DNA of 64,000 bases from assembly GCA_949358305.1 (NCBI GenBank), contig OX442314.1, forward strand, positions 33,165,608 to 33,229,607, in the 5' to 3' direction. Position 1 is the first letter of the stretch. Every line of letters begins with the position of its first letter. Positions 30,067-43,200 of this stretch are shown here, one piece after another. A program made the position numbers and the translations under genes. This stretch comes from Strigamia acuminata (Eukaryota; Arthropoda; Chilopoda; Geophilomorpha; Linotaeniidae). The notes below the pieces were generated by a model that ran no database searches, was not told the origin of the DNA, and saw only the letters and a program-made list of their open reading frames with translations.

Positions 30067-31190
30067 AAGGCTGCAAAAAATTCAATTGAATTTTGAGTGT
30101 GTGTATTTATGAGAATTCGGAAATGTGCTTACGGTGATAAAATTTCAATTGAAATTTTTTCTGTGTGTAAAATAAATTTTGAACGGAATTTATATTTGTG
30201 TTTAATATATTTTATTCTGTTTTAGAACTTCTCGCAAGAAAATAAGTGTAATTCACTTTATTCCGATTTTCCGTCGGAGAAATTATGTGTTTTAACAAAA
30301 CTAATAATTTCTACCGCGTGGTCAGGCCTAAAGGCCCAAACCCCGAAAATGAGAATCTTGCCCGAACTTGTTAAAGTTGGTCCCGCCCGGGTAGCGTCAT
30401 TTTTTTTTGTCGACAATCTGACAAAACCACGCGGTCGGGCCTAATTTTGAAAAGTTGACTTTTGATGGAATTCTTAAAGAATTCTATCAATTTAACAGTT
30501 GTTTTAATTTTAGAATATTCTTTTATATGTATTTTGCTTGAGACTTTAAGTTAAACCTAAATTTATTTGCCTAAATAAATTAGAAAGAAAATTGACGCTT
30601 TTCGAAGGAATTAAAATTTATATTTTATTTCAAAGTGGGTTTACCTTATTTTACAGACTTGATCTACATTAAAATGTTGGTTAAAAATCGTGATCTCAAG
30701 TCATTGAAATCGAATTTTACGAATGGAATACCATTCGAATTTTAGCGAAGAAGAATTCTTGCTGTTGTGTTGCCTAGCAACCCGTGTTGTGCAGAAAAGC
30801 CGTCGATTCAAACGAATCGGCGCGTCTTTTGAAATTACGAGTTGTAAAACTTTAAAAAATTCCATAAAGGTGATCATTCATTTATTAATAAATGCGGTGA
30901 TATTTTTAAAATACTTTGAAAAGTATCCATTTTGTTTGGTGACTACGTCATAACACTGGAATCTGTCAAGATTACGGTTCCACAAACTTGATGATTTCCA
31001 CCAATCTCGGACGAGATTGGACTCTCGCGAGACTAGCGTTGATACTTGACCAATCAGAGAGGTGTATCGAAGTACCCATACTTCCTTTCGAACTAGTGTG
31101 ACCACTGCTTCGTTTGCGATCCTCCTGAACGTTTGCAACTTCATCGTTATCTCTCAGACTTAGGAAATTTTCTTAGTTTTAAGTTTAGTT
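30067..31190 (+). other. Gypsy leader, plus copy
   Basis: Non-coding leader before gag. The inverted 10-mers ACCGCGTGGT (30313-30322) and ACCACGCGGT (30426-30435) are kept. The second 10-mer also occurs inside gag at 31306-31315. Confidence 0.55.
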
Positions 31191-31361
31191 ATGACTAATA
31201 ACCAACATCACATGAACACCCGTGGTAAGGAAAGAACTTGTTTGACCGGTGGAATGAATCTATCCGGGTTTATACCTGTTCCTAATGGAACTGAAGAAGT
31301 GGAAAACCACGCGGTCCATAATGGCGTTTCAAATGAAACAGCCGGACCATCTGGAGAGAAT

Positions 31362-31832
31362 TGTTGTTTATCAATGCCAAACAGTCCTCCGTACTTGTTT
31401 TGCACATTTCTTAATGTATTACTGCATTATGCAGCCTAGTGTATTTATTAGGATTTATTTCATTATTTAACAATGGGCATAATGCTGCCTCTATACTGTT
31501 TACTTTTGTATTACTTATTATTAACACCAGATGGTGTGCATGTATGTTTTTCACAATCACAATGGCCACTTGCATGCCAGCAAGGACTCATGTATTTTCT
31601 CCATCTAAATGGACCACATTATGTAAGCATTTTCGTTTTTATTAAACATTTAGTTTATTTTTACATTGTGTTTGTCACTCATGAGCACTTTAGAGTGCAG
31701 TGACTTTATTTTCCACCATTTTCAAGCGCTGGAGGTGCGCGCACGTCATTGCGCTCATATTAGCCGTGTTTCGGCATTTAAACTCGCTTCCACACACAGT
31801 ATTTTATACTGTGAGCGCACTCCTCGGCTACA
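31362..31832 (+). repeat. 5' LTR of the copia element
   Basis: 471 bp, begins TGTTGTTTATC and ends CTCGGCTACA. Differs from the 3' LTR at only a couple of bases, such as AACAATGGG versus AACATTGGG. Confidence 0.95.
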
Positions 31833-31834
31833 AG

Positions 31835-31852
31835 TGGTAGCAGAGGATGGTT
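31835..31852 (+). promoter_or_regulatory. Copia primer binding site for initiator methionine tRNA
   Basis: TGGTAGCAGAGGATGGTT starts two bases after the LTR. It is the exact complement of the recalled 3' end of animal initiator tRNA-Met (AACCATCCTCTGCTA plus CCA). This is the usual primer for many copia elements, though some use only an internal tRNA fragment. Confidence 0.85.
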
Positions 31853-32684
31853 GCTATCCTTGCAGCACGCCGAAACCGCTAATTTTATCGCCATTTTCGC
31901 GAAATTCGCGAATTTGCGATAAATTTTCTATTTGCAGATTGCGCCGATTTCCGCGACGATTTTCGTCTCTAGAACGTTCGAGACGACACGCCGACGTTCT
32001 CACGTAGTCTGCACGACCAGCTCTACGATTTTTCATTTAATTTCGTCCGGATTTCTGCGGGTTTCGCAATTTTCGAGACGAATTTCAATTTATTTTCAGA
32101 TTTTCGCCATTTTCCAACGAGAATCAACGTTGGAAACCCGCTTTACACAGCGTGAACGACGATTTGGACTAATTCCCGACTTAGTACACCGTGTACGGTC
32201 GTTGTATCGACGATTTTTCGACGATTTTCGCATTTTAAATGCGCAACTACGCCATTTTCATCTCTAGATTGGCACAACGTTTCATCATACTAATTAAAAA
32301 TTGCTTTTCAGTAGTCGTGATTAGCTTGTTAGTATTTAAGATAGTATTAAGTTTTTGTGGGTCCCTTAGAATAGTTTGTGCCCTCCGGTTCAGTCGAACC
32401 ACCGCACAAACTCATTCCTAGCCAGTGCTTACCGCGGCCAGCAGGTACTCCCGCGCCTCCAGGTAGGCAAACGGACCCCTGTGTGTTGGCTGGCTAGGGT
32501 TATCTGACCACTTCAGAAGTGGTTGCCCAATTCGATTGATATCCGCTTTGACAGTGCTTCGAATAGTGCGCCGTATTTGTGTTGTGCAACGCGATATTGT
32601 GCTCCGAGACCGTCAAGTTCATCAATTGTACCATTTTCCGTCCTGTGTGCTTCGCTTCGGATTGTTTCGTAGCTCCACGTCATT
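31853..32684 (+). other. Copia 5' leader
   Basis: About 830 bases between the primer site and the gag-pol start, with many CGATTTT-like repeats and no long ORF. No clear regulatory element is assignable. Confidence 0.5.
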
Positions 32685-35600
32685 ATGTCAAAATCCGTCG
32701 AAGCCAATTCCGGACGCCTTCCGATTCTCAGCGTAGGAAACTACGAACTATGGCAGCGCTCAATGCGCATGGTGCTGAGAAGTGAAGAGTTATGGGAACA
32801 CGTAACTGAAGAAGAAGAGGCAGAATTCCTTAAAACCGCGGGTGACAAGGAAAAGAAGAAATACAAGCGTCGTAAAGCCAAGGCATTAGGCTTAATATAC
32901 TGTTCTGTAAGTGAGGCGAAGAAGTCTGCGCTAGATGATTGTAAAACCCCGAAGGAAGCATGGGACATTTTAGCCAACATTTATGCGCCATCATCTCGCG
33001 CACGACAGGCAGCCATGCGCCGCGAATTTTTGAATTTGCGCCTAGAGCAGGGCGAAGATATGGCCGACTTCTTAGGACGCGTTGACTATCATGTCCGCCA
33101 AATGAAGGATATCGGAGAGATAACTTCGCCTGATCACCACGCTTACCAATACTTGGACTTATTGCCTCGTGAATATTCACAGATTTCATTCACAACATAT
33201 CACTTGCCCAACGGTGAATTCACACCAAAGAAAGTGTCCGAACAGTTACTCGCGGAACATATGCGACTCAAAGCTATGGATTCGCGCGACATAGACAATT
33301 CTAAATCTCCACGTGCCTATGCTGGTGAAAAACAGCAACGTGGGAGAAATCGTTCTCGTCCCTCTCGACCGTTATCTTCGGTGCAGTGTTTTAATTGCCA
33401 GGAATTTGGCCATTACGCAAATAAATGTCCATTACCGCCGCGCCGAGATGACAAAAATCAACCGACAGCTTCACTTCAAAGTAAGCCAAGAAGTTCTAGC
33501 CGCAAACGCAACAAGAACTCAAACCGTGATGATTCGAGGCCAAGGGGGAATTCCAGCGCAAGACGGGAAACGAACTTTTTCGCCAGTGCGCCTCAACCAA
33601 TGCCCACAATTCACTTCATGCAATCACATGAATGGATAGTGGATTGTGGGGCAACGGATCATGTGTGCCACGTCCAGGCTTGGTTTCAGGACTTTGTTAA
33701 AGTTGTGCCCTTTAACATAGCATTAGGTCAAGGACATTCCGAAGTTCTTGGAAAGGGCAAAGTCCAGATTGTCACAATGATCAACAATGTAGAATGTGTC
33801 GCGAATCTCCAAGATGTGCTGTTTGCGCCAAAATTTGAGGCGAATTTGATCTCCGTATCAAAAATGGACAAAGCCAAACATCATATCCATATTTGGGATG
33901 GAGGAGTCCATGTCTACAAATCCGATATCAATCATCCAATGCTTCGAGCCAAAGAAAAGGGCGGTCTGTATTACGTCGACGGCTTATGTACACCCTCAAC
34001 GGTCATATCAACAGTTAATGCGCCAGTTATACAGACGACCGCTCCAGCCCGAACATTAGTCACGGCAGAAGAGGATTTCATCCAGTATCCAAGAGCAAAG
34101 AAAAAGTCGAAAGATCCTGAACTTTTTACTGATTTTCGGCTCGAATTCCCTCCTTTGCCAAATGAAATTCCTCCACCTGCACCAATCAAAGTAACCCAGT
34201 CCAAGACACCTCCTGTACCTGTTCCTACCAATCCATTACCTCAAGTCCCATCCTTTGCCGACACATTAAAGGCAATTCCTCCAACTTCCAAACCGAATCT
34301 AAAGTCGGCGAATCAAAAGAAAGTTGCAGCGCCTACGGTTAAAAAGGATGCGACTGGGATATGGCACAGCAGATTGGGTCATCTTCACACCAATGCAATG
34401 AAACTTTTGGCCGGAAATAACCAAGTTTATGGAGTGACACCGGCAGAAGTGAACAAGGAACTTTCGTGTAATCATTGTCGAATTGCGAAATCAACGCGCA
34501 TTTCCCATAAACCTGATGAACATCCTATTTCTACAAAGGCTTTAGATCTCCTACACATGGACGTGTAGGGAGCATCAAGAACGACTTCCTACGGAGGCGC
34601 GCGTTATGTGCTAACGATTATCGACGACGCCACGCGCTATGCCTGGATATTTCCGATGGCTCAAAAATCCCAAGTATTTGGATTGTTCAAAGACTACGTC
34701 ACACGAATCGAACGAGTGACAGGCAAACGAGTGAAGGCCATCCGAACTGACCGAGGAGGGGAGTTCTTATCAAACGAATTCGACCGCTATTTAAAGGAAA
34801 CCGGAATTCAGGCCCAAAGGACCAATCCACATAGCCCCGCTATGAATGGCACCATGGCGGATTACACGCGTGCCATCCTAGACGAAACCGGACTTCCGAA
34901 TGAACTTTGGGCGGAATTCGCAGTAACTTTCTCTTATATAAAGAACCGGTGCCCTCATTCTCGTCTCAAAAATGAGGTGCCCTATATTTTGTGGCGACGA
35001 CGTGCCCTTTCGCTCCGACACCTCCGGAAGTTAGGCTCCAAATGCTGGGTACATCACACGGCTCCTGGCAGGGACAAATTGGATCCACGAGCTTGGGAGG
35101 GCTATTTAGTCGGATACGCCACGACAACGCGAGGTTATCGCGTCTGGAATCCAACAGATAACAAGGTTATCGAGTCCATTCACGTCAAAATAGATGAACG
35201 GCAGTCCTATAAACGCTCAAATCATTATCGAGGTCCACAGGAACCGTGGACAGGACCAGATTTGGACCAAACGCATCAAGCGTCGCAAATTTATGAACCA
35301 TTGCACATTTCACAACCGCAAGTGAGATTTGACGACGAGTTGGAATATACCGATTGGCCCAAATTTCCGGATTCGGAAGATGAATGCGATACAGATTATG
35401 ACTCTGACGATTCAGCTCCGCCAGGCGCTCAAGCCCGGACACCACCAGGGTCTCCAATTAGGATTCCAACACCCGTCCTATCTCCAATAATTTCTTCAGT
35501 GATATCTCGAGCACCAAGCCCACTTATCACACCAGGTACTACACCAACACACACACCGCCAGGAACACCACCAGGTTCACCTCCAAGATTTGTGAACGCT

Positions 35601-37484
35601 CGTCGAGGTTCTCGTGGCAATGCGCCACAAGCCCATCCAGCAGCGCAGCATGGTCCACCTCCAACAGGAGCTGCAACTGCCTACAAATGGCGTTACGTTG
35701 GAGGCGATTCCGAGTGTAGGCGCTGGAAAAGAGAGGAACATTTGCGCAAAGTGCAGGAACCTGGCAAATTGAAAACAGATGTTTATTATTTCCCAGAACC
35801 AGGACTCCGACTACGTTCTAGGGGTGACGTTGAGGAATTCTGTCATATGAATAACATTCCTTATGATCCCGAATTATTTTATTTTGGCAACATGGAATAC
35901 GAATTAGAAGATCTTCCATTGCCTCTTCCTAGAGTACACCTTTGTCGTCGTGATCCCACTAGTTACGCAGAGGCTGTAAGATTTCCGGATTCGACCAAAT
36001 GGCAGGAAGCCATTAATGAAGAGTTAGACACTTTTGCAGAAAGAGGCGTCTATGAAGAGGTCCCTAAACCGGAAAATACAACCATATTAGGGTGCAAGTG
36101 GCTCTTCAAACTGAAGGAAGATGCTCTAGGCAAACCAGCCAGATATCGCGCCAGATTAGTGGCACAGGGTTATCGTCAGACGTTAGGAGTAGACTATGAT
36201 GAGGTATTCAGCCCTGTTGTCAACTTTGTATTGATACGCCTATTCTTCTGCCTATTAGTAGTCCTCAAAGGGTGGAAGGACGCGCACTTAGATGTGAAAT
36301 GCGCGTACCTATACGGCGATCTTGCGCACAAAGTATATATGCGCATTCCAGCTGGCGCAACATGTTCAAATCCAAATCATGTATGGCTCCTGATAAAGTC
36401 GCTCTATGGTCTCCACCAGTCTGGGCGCCAATGGTTTGAGAAATTAGATCAAACATTGCGCAATTTAGGATTTCGCAGATTACCAGGATGCAACTGTGTG
36501 TACATATACGGAACTTCCGCCGTGATGCTAATATACGTCGATGATATAGTTCTATTTTACGCGACGGATAACGTCCTTACACAATTAATTGCGCTCATCA
36601 GCACCAAATTCGATGTCGTGAATTTAGGACCAATTACGAAACTCTTAGGTGTAGAGTTCATTCGTACTCCCAAAGGAATCTTCATCATCCAACGTGCATA
36701 CATACAGAAGATTCTTAAGAAATTTGAAATTGTCGCCGATAAACTCATCAAGGTCCCAGTAACACCAGGAACGACGCTCGTCAAAGGGTCGAAAGAGGAC
36801 TTGCCAGAATTTCCTTATCGTTCGTTAATTGGCTCTCTTCTCTTCCTCGCATCGAGGACACGACCTGATATATTATTCTCAGTGATAATGTTGTCACAGT
36901 TCAATAATTGCTACAACCACACTCACATCAAGGCGCTCATGCAGGTTGTGCGCTATGTAGGCAATACTTTGAATTATGCAATTGAACTGTCAAATTGTTC
37001 CAATGGACAACTATGGGGATATACTGACGCGTCCTGGGCCACCGAAGTCAGCACTTCTTTGAGTTTCGGCGGATATATAGCCTATATTGGAAACGTCCCC
37101 ATCGGATGGAGTTGTCGTAAACAAACCAGCGTGGCGTGCTCAACGATGGAGGCGGAGTTTGTCGCCCTCGTTGAGTGCGTCCGTGAGCTTTATTGGCTGG
37201 ATTACGTCTACAGTTCCGTTCCGATGCTGAATAGATCTTCACCACCTTTAGTGTTCTCCGATGCGCTTTCTTCCATCCAATTCACATCAAATGACGTGGA
37301 GAACAGTAAAACGAAACATATCCGAGTGAAATTTCATTGGATTCGGGAATGGTACACAGCAGGTGCATTCCAATTGCGCAAAGTCCCCGGATCAATGAAC
37401 GTGGCAGACATTTTTACCAAATGGTTAAGTTCATCTCAACTGCGCCTGCTGATTTCCCGGATTTTCAATTTCAACCTATCGTGA
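32685..37484 (+). pseudogene. Copia Gag-Pol polyprotein with one stop and a damaged integrase
   Basis: About 1600 codons from ATG at 32685, broken by TAG at 34566-34568; the frame continues unchanged on both sides. Visible domains in order: Gag (NYELWQRSMRMVLRSEELWE), zinc knuckle CFNCQEFGHYANKC (residue about 235), protease VDCGATDHV (about 320), the pre-integrase WHSRLGHLHTNAM (about 560), integrase core (LTIIDDATRYAW, IRTDRGGEF), RT (WLFKLKEDALGKPARYRARL, LIYVDDIVLF), RNase H (WGYTDASWA, STMEAEFVAL). The order with integrase before RT marks Ty1/copia. Near 34850 the integrase reads AMNGTMADYTRAIL, lacking the AER-NRT-like residues that hold the catalytic Glu, so integration is probably abolished. 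The protease has DCG in place of the usual DSG/DTG. Confidence 0.93.
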
Positions 37485-37692
37485 CATTCTTAATTTAGTT
37501 TTACCCGAATTTTGAGGATCATCGAGTTCCAGTGGGAATTTTCGGGCTTCCGTAGTGATTAATATAACAGTACCCGGCTCGATGTTCCGAATTATTATTT
37601 CCATTATTATTATTCTATGTAAAGTTACATTTAAAGTTTTTCCCTTAACTTATTCTTTATTTTTGCGGCTATTTGCCATCGAAGGGGGAAAT
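37485..37692 (+). other. Copia 3' untranslated stretch and polypurine tract
   Basis: Ends GAAGGGGGAAAT directly before the 3' LTR, a typical polypurine tract (about 37681-37692). The rest is AT-rich non-coding sequence. Confidence 0.7.
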
Positions 37693-38163
37693 TGTTGTTT
37701 ATCAATGCCAAACAGTCCTCCGTACTTGTTTTGCACATTTCTTAATGTATTACTGCATTATGCAGCCTAGTGTATTTATTAGGATTTATTTCATTATTTA
37801 ACATTGGGCATAATGCTGCCTCTATACTGTTTACTTTTGTATTACTTATTATTAACACCAGATGGTGTGCATGTATGTTTTTCACAATCACAATGGCCGC
37901 TTGCATGCCAGCAAGGACTCATGTATTTTCTCCATCTAAATGGACCACATTATGTAAGCATTTTCGTTTTTATTAAACATTTAGTTTATTTTTACATTGT
38001 GTTTGTCACTCATGAGCACTTTAGAGTGCAGTGACTTTATTTTCCACCATTTTCAAGCGCTGGAGGTGCGCGCACGTCATTGCGCTCATATTAGCCGTGT
38101 TTCGGCATTTAAACTCGCTTCCACACACAGTATTTTATACTGTGAGCGCACTCCTCGGCTACA
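37693..38163 (+). repeat. 3' LTR of the copia element
   Basis: 471 bp, nearly identical to 31362-31832, followed by the AGAAT target-site duplication and then the resumed gypsy gag. Confidence 0.95.
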
Positions 38164-40234
38164 AGAATAGGGCTCCACGTGAACCTACTCCGCCTGGAGA
38201 AGAGGAATGCATTCCTGAAGGTTCTCATTTAGGCCGAGGCGGTCTATTATTTTTGTCAGGATCACGGTTTGAACCCAAACCAATTTAGATCTTTGACCGA
38301 AGTATTAGATTTTGTACACACGCGTCGTACTACGTCGGAGCAACCTAATTCCCCAGCCAGCCAAAGATTAAATAATTTTAGTCCCACTCCTTCGACGCCT
38401 ATTTCTAGATATAGAAATAAAAATGCACAACCTCCTCGTCAAGATCAGTCGAATTTGACACCAGGAGATTTTAATCGTGCTTTCCAACAACGATTACGAG
38501 CGAATAACTTCGCTCGCAACCAACAAAGAGGATTTACAAATCCAGAGAACTTTGAGAATACGTTCAACAGAGCGAATTTGGGTCCGCCTAATATGGCCAA
38601 CCCTAATCCAAGTTTTCTAAACGGATCAAATAGTTGTCCGAATCTCGCTGGAAATTTGAACCCAAATTCAGGTGCGACAAGAGGTCCAAACCGCCGTTTT
38701 GACCCAAATTCTAGATTTGCAAACAATTCTAGTCCAGCACCTAACATGCAAAGGGGTCACCCAGTTCCTCCGAACTCGAATAACCCAAATAATCCGAACG
38801 ATTTAAATAATCCTTCTACTGGAACTCCAGGAAATTCAAATAACTATTTGAATCGGGGTACGCCAGGTAATTCGAACTATCGTCCGAATTTTGGTAATCA
38901 AGAAAGTTCGAACAACCGTCCGAATTTTGACAATCAGGGTAATTCTAATAATCCTTCGAATTATGGGAACCAAGGCAATTCGAATAACCATTCGAACTTT
39001 GGTAACCACGGTAGGTCAAATCAAGGAGGGTAGAATAATTTCAACCCTAATAGTGGTGGCTCAAGTCAAAATAACTCGAGTCAACCAAACAATGGCGGGT
39101 CGTCAAACGACAACTCGCGCCCCCCCAGTAGCTTTGGAATGACGGCTGATGACCTCGCGTCAATTGCCACGACCATGCACAAGTTGATGCAGGCAGGAAA
39201 AAGTTCCGCCACTGTCCCTCAAACTAACTGTTTGAAACCACCAGATATCCCTGTATTCTCCGGAAAAGCAGAAGAAAGCGAACGCTTTCTCAATATTTTA
39301 AAAAATGTCGCTTTCCTGCGAAACATGTCACTCGATGACATGCTTGTTAAAGGCGTGGCCGGTTATTTAACCGAGCAAGCGCATGGTTGGTTTCATGAAA
39401 GGAGAGAAGATTTCATATCTTGGGAAGTATTTGAACAGGCGTTCAAAGAACGGTTTGTAGCCACTCGACAAGAGCGGACGAACCAACTAACTAAGTTGAA
39501 ACAACTGGAAACAGAAAGTCTTTACGACTTTATGCACAAATATTACCAGTTATGGATATTACAAGACAGTCTTGATGCAAAAGGGGCTGGTTGTCTTTTA
39601 TCGGGAGTGTAACTCCAGCTAATGATTTGCTTTTGCATACGCAAGGCATAGCGGATTTGCCTCTGACAGAGATTTATACCGTTATAACAAAAAATAAAGG
39701 CTTGTACAGTCGTACAGCTAATGGAGCAAGGGAAAATATTTCCAATCCAGTTGTTTTCCCACCTCGGAAAACTGACACTCGTCCTCAGCCAAAGACAAAT
39801 GTTAAATCTTTAACTTTGGATTCACAAGAACAACTTAATATTTGTGAAGAAGAGTTACCGGAGGAATGCGAGGCCGTTTATTTAATAAATGGAGTAGTGG
39901 ATCAGACCAGACGTGGTCAATTAGTTTGTTACCACTGTAAGAAACCAGGACACATGCGTCGAGAATGTCCAGATTTAAAACCACGTGCAAATTTCAACTC
40001 TGAAGAGTTGCAAAAACGAAGTATGCCGGATTCCCCGACTGTGGATCCTACTTCTAAACGTCCTAATAATAGGTGGATAACTCAAGAAGTGTTGGATGCA
40101 ACACTAGATGCTAAACTTGATGCGAAACTTAATACTTTTGAAAATAAGTTACAAACTTCGCTGACTAACTCGTTGGCAGAAATGGTCAAGACTTTGATCA
40201 AGCCAGAATCTGCTGATTCAAGTGCGACTAGTTC

Positions 40235-40275
40235 AAAAAACTAGATCCGGGGGACGAAGGTTTATTCCATCCCCC
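40235..40275 (+). promoter_or_regulatory. Programmed -1 frameshift signal, plus copy
   Basis: Slippery AAAAAAC (40235-40241), stop TAG (40242-40244), then a hairpin GGGGGA (40249-40254) with TCCCCC (40270-40275). One loop base differs from the minus copy while the stem is unchanged. Confidence 0.83.
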
Positions 40276-43200
40276 AGAAGTGGCTAATGCTACGTCGGAA
40301 TCTTTATTTATGGATGTAGACACAACTTGTCTTGAAGTAGCCACTAGTCATAGTGGCGGAGTAGAGGAAAATCTGCAAGAAATGACAGAACAATTAAAAA
40401 ATCTGACATTGTTTCCCCACAAGTGTTACACGAAGAAATTCTGTAGACTTCGCCGACTCAACAGAGTCATAGGCGGCAATAATTTGCACAATATTACTTT
40501 AGGTAATAATAAAGATGATCCTCGAATGAAGATCACAATTGGTGGGCTCACCTACAACGCGCTCATGGATACAGGAGCATCTCAATGTTACATCGGGGAA
40601 CAACTCTTGTCTGAAACTCAGGCTTTGCCAGAATTCTTACAAGAGGCTCCCAGAAACATGATGGTGAACGCTGTAGGCGTAGCACACAAGCCTGTCGGAC
40701 AAATAACTTTGTGCGTGCAATGGGCTGATGAATTTACACCAATGAATTTCATCGTTTTAGCAAAACGAGTTTGTGGCTTGATACTTGGTCACAATTTCAT
40801 GCGCAGACAGAAAATTAGTCCGCATCCACATTTACAAGAGTTCTCTTGTGCAGATAAACCCAATTGGTCCGCCCCTTATGAGTCGGAAGAAGCCAATTTG
40901 GCCCTCGCCCCGTTAAATCGAATTACTTTCGATTATTTAGGACTGTCGTCCACTCTCAACTCAATTGAGTTAACAGACACTCCTGTGTTGACTTGGGATG
41001 AAAAATTAGTTGAGGAGAGCGACTGCACTCCAGAACAACGACTAGCACTTCGCGAAGTGGTTAACTCGATACCGAATGTATTTCGTGATCAAGTTGGGTG
41101 CACTAACGTGACCCAACATCGTATTAAGTTCAAAGAAGGGCATTCATTGCCCAAAATGCAGTATAGAATGTATAACCCGGCCAAGAGAGCCATTATGACC
41201 AAACTAGCTGCAGAATTGGAACAGGATGGACTCATTGAAAAGGCCAAAGGGCCCTTCATAAGTCATCCCGTCATTGTTGCGAAGCCTGACGGCTCGTATA
41301 GGATGTGCATTGACTACCGGTGGCTAAATGCCATCACTGAAGTCGAAGTAATACAAATGCCAAGTATTGACCTTTTGTTGCATAATACTGGTCCGGCAAA
41401 GTATTTTACGTCTATTGACCTTGTTAAAGGTTACTACCAAGTCGAAATGTGTGAGGAAGATCGTCCAAAAACGGCGTTTTACACGCCAAACGGCCCTTAT
41501 CAATTTGTGCGAATGCCGTTCGGCTTTTGCAATGCGCCTTGTACTTTCCAACGTCTGATGGAAGGCATTTTAGGCTCAGCTTTGCAAGACTACGCGTTAG
41601 TTTATTTGGATGACGTAATTGTGTATTCAGATAATTGGGATGATCATCTCAAACATGTTCGAGATGTTTTGGAAAGGCTTAACCAAGCCAACATGACAAT
41701 AAATAAAGCGAAATCTCGTTTTGGGCGTACAGAATTAAAGTTCTTGGGCCACTGGATTAAACCCGAAGGTCTCTTCGGTGATCCCGATAAAATATCGGCG
41801 ATCATGAAATTTCCCACCCCCACGTGTGCTAAATGTTGGTGTGCAATGCACTATTTGCTATAATATGGGTTATGATATTATTGTCCATTTATATCTTCAG
41901 ATATTTGACTATCTAATTATTATATCTCGATGTATTCTTTCATTTAGTCACGTTTTGCGGGGTTTTATTATCTAGTTGTGCCTTTGGCATAATGCACTTG
42001 CTTATTTATTGTTTAGCATTGAGCACAATGCATCCTTTATCATATTTGATACTAGTAATGTGTTATTCCGCCACTAGTTGGCGTACACTTGTTTACTTGT
42101 TTTTTCCAACATGGCGACACACGGTCGCAATTGTATTTCTCATCCAGAGATGGATTCAATGTGTAAGTTATGATTTCCCAAGTAAACTTTTATATTATTT
42201 TAAGTATTTAGTCTCTTTGCACGCCTACTATAAGTGCAAACAGTTGTCACGGCGTTTTCTATCGCCGTATTTGTGCGCGTCGTGCAGACGTCGCCGCCAG
42301 TTACGGTAACGCGCGCCCGGGTCGGTCGCCGCCATTACCGTTTCGTGTCTCGTCGTTTTGCCTTTGCCTGCACGATAATTCGTGCCAGTTTTTCGTCCTC
42401 TGCTACACTAAAGACATTCAGCGCTTTCACGGCATGACTAACTTCTTCAGGAAGTTTGTTCCAAATCACGGAACTATTGCCGCACCATACACACGTATGA
42501 TGAATGAGAAAACTCCATTTGAATGGGGAGATGAGCAGACAGAAGCTTTTAATAAAATTAAAGAGCTACTTTGTGGTGACAACTGTCTACACAAACCAGA
42601 CATGACTCGGCCATTTGTTGTCATGACTGACGCTTCTCATGAAGGCTTAGGTGCTGTCCTTTGCCAAGATGTCGATATATTCGACGAAAAGAAACAGAAA
42701 AACATTTCTGTACCCAGACCTGTAGCTTATGCAAGCAGAGTTTTACGTGGAGCGGAGAAGCGTTATACAACGCCGGAACTCGAATGTCTCGCAGTCGTGT
42801 GAGCTATTGATCGATTTAAACCATATCTCGAATATGGCACATTCACTTTAGAGTCAGATGCAGAAGCACTGAAATGGTTGATGCGAACGCCTGAACCATC
42901 TGGGAAATTTGGCCGATGGGCTTTAAGAATCCAATGTGGAAATTTTAAAATTGTTTTTCGAAAAGGTGCTGCTAACCAAGTTGCAGATGCACTTTCTAGA
43001 GCCCAGAGGAAGACATTCCTCTTCGTGATCATGTGGAACCTGTTGAAATTAAACAATACTGGCCTGAGTGGGACGGAAATCCTTCTGTTTCATTAAATCG
43101 TGCCCCGGAGAAACGAGAATATTTGGCTAGTGTGCGTTCCTATTTTTCAGAAAATTCTAAAGAATGTTCTGAAGAAAAGGAGGGGGAGGAAGTACAAGAA

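Larger units (their letters stand above)
31362..38163 (+). mobile_element. Ty1/copia LTR retrotransposon inserted in gypsy gag
   Basis: 6.8 kb with 471-bp LTRs (31362-31832 and 37693-38163), each TGTTG...CTACA. The 5-bp target-site duplication AGAAT is exact (31357-31361 and 38164-38168). It contains a primer site, an 830-base leader, one gag-pol frame with a single stop, and a purine tract before the 3' LTR. The two LTRs are nearly identical, so the insertion is recent. Confidence 0.96.
31191..40244 (+). pseudogene. gag: Gypsy gag, plus copy, split by a copia element and frameshifted
   Basis: The first 57 codons (31191-31361) match the minus copy. The frame is then interrupted by the copia element and resumes at 38169. 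Further breaks are a one-base insertion near 38250, an in-frame TAG at 39031-39033, and a one-base deletion in a T run near 39593. The zinc knuckle CYHCKKPGHMRREC (about 39930-39975) and the terminal frameshift site survive. It cannot make full-length Gag. Confidence 0.92.

Noticed and set aside
32685-37484. Two separate copia genes divided at 34568
   Set aside because: The frame is the same on both sides of the TAG and the integrase domain spans it; it is one polyprotein with a nonsense change.
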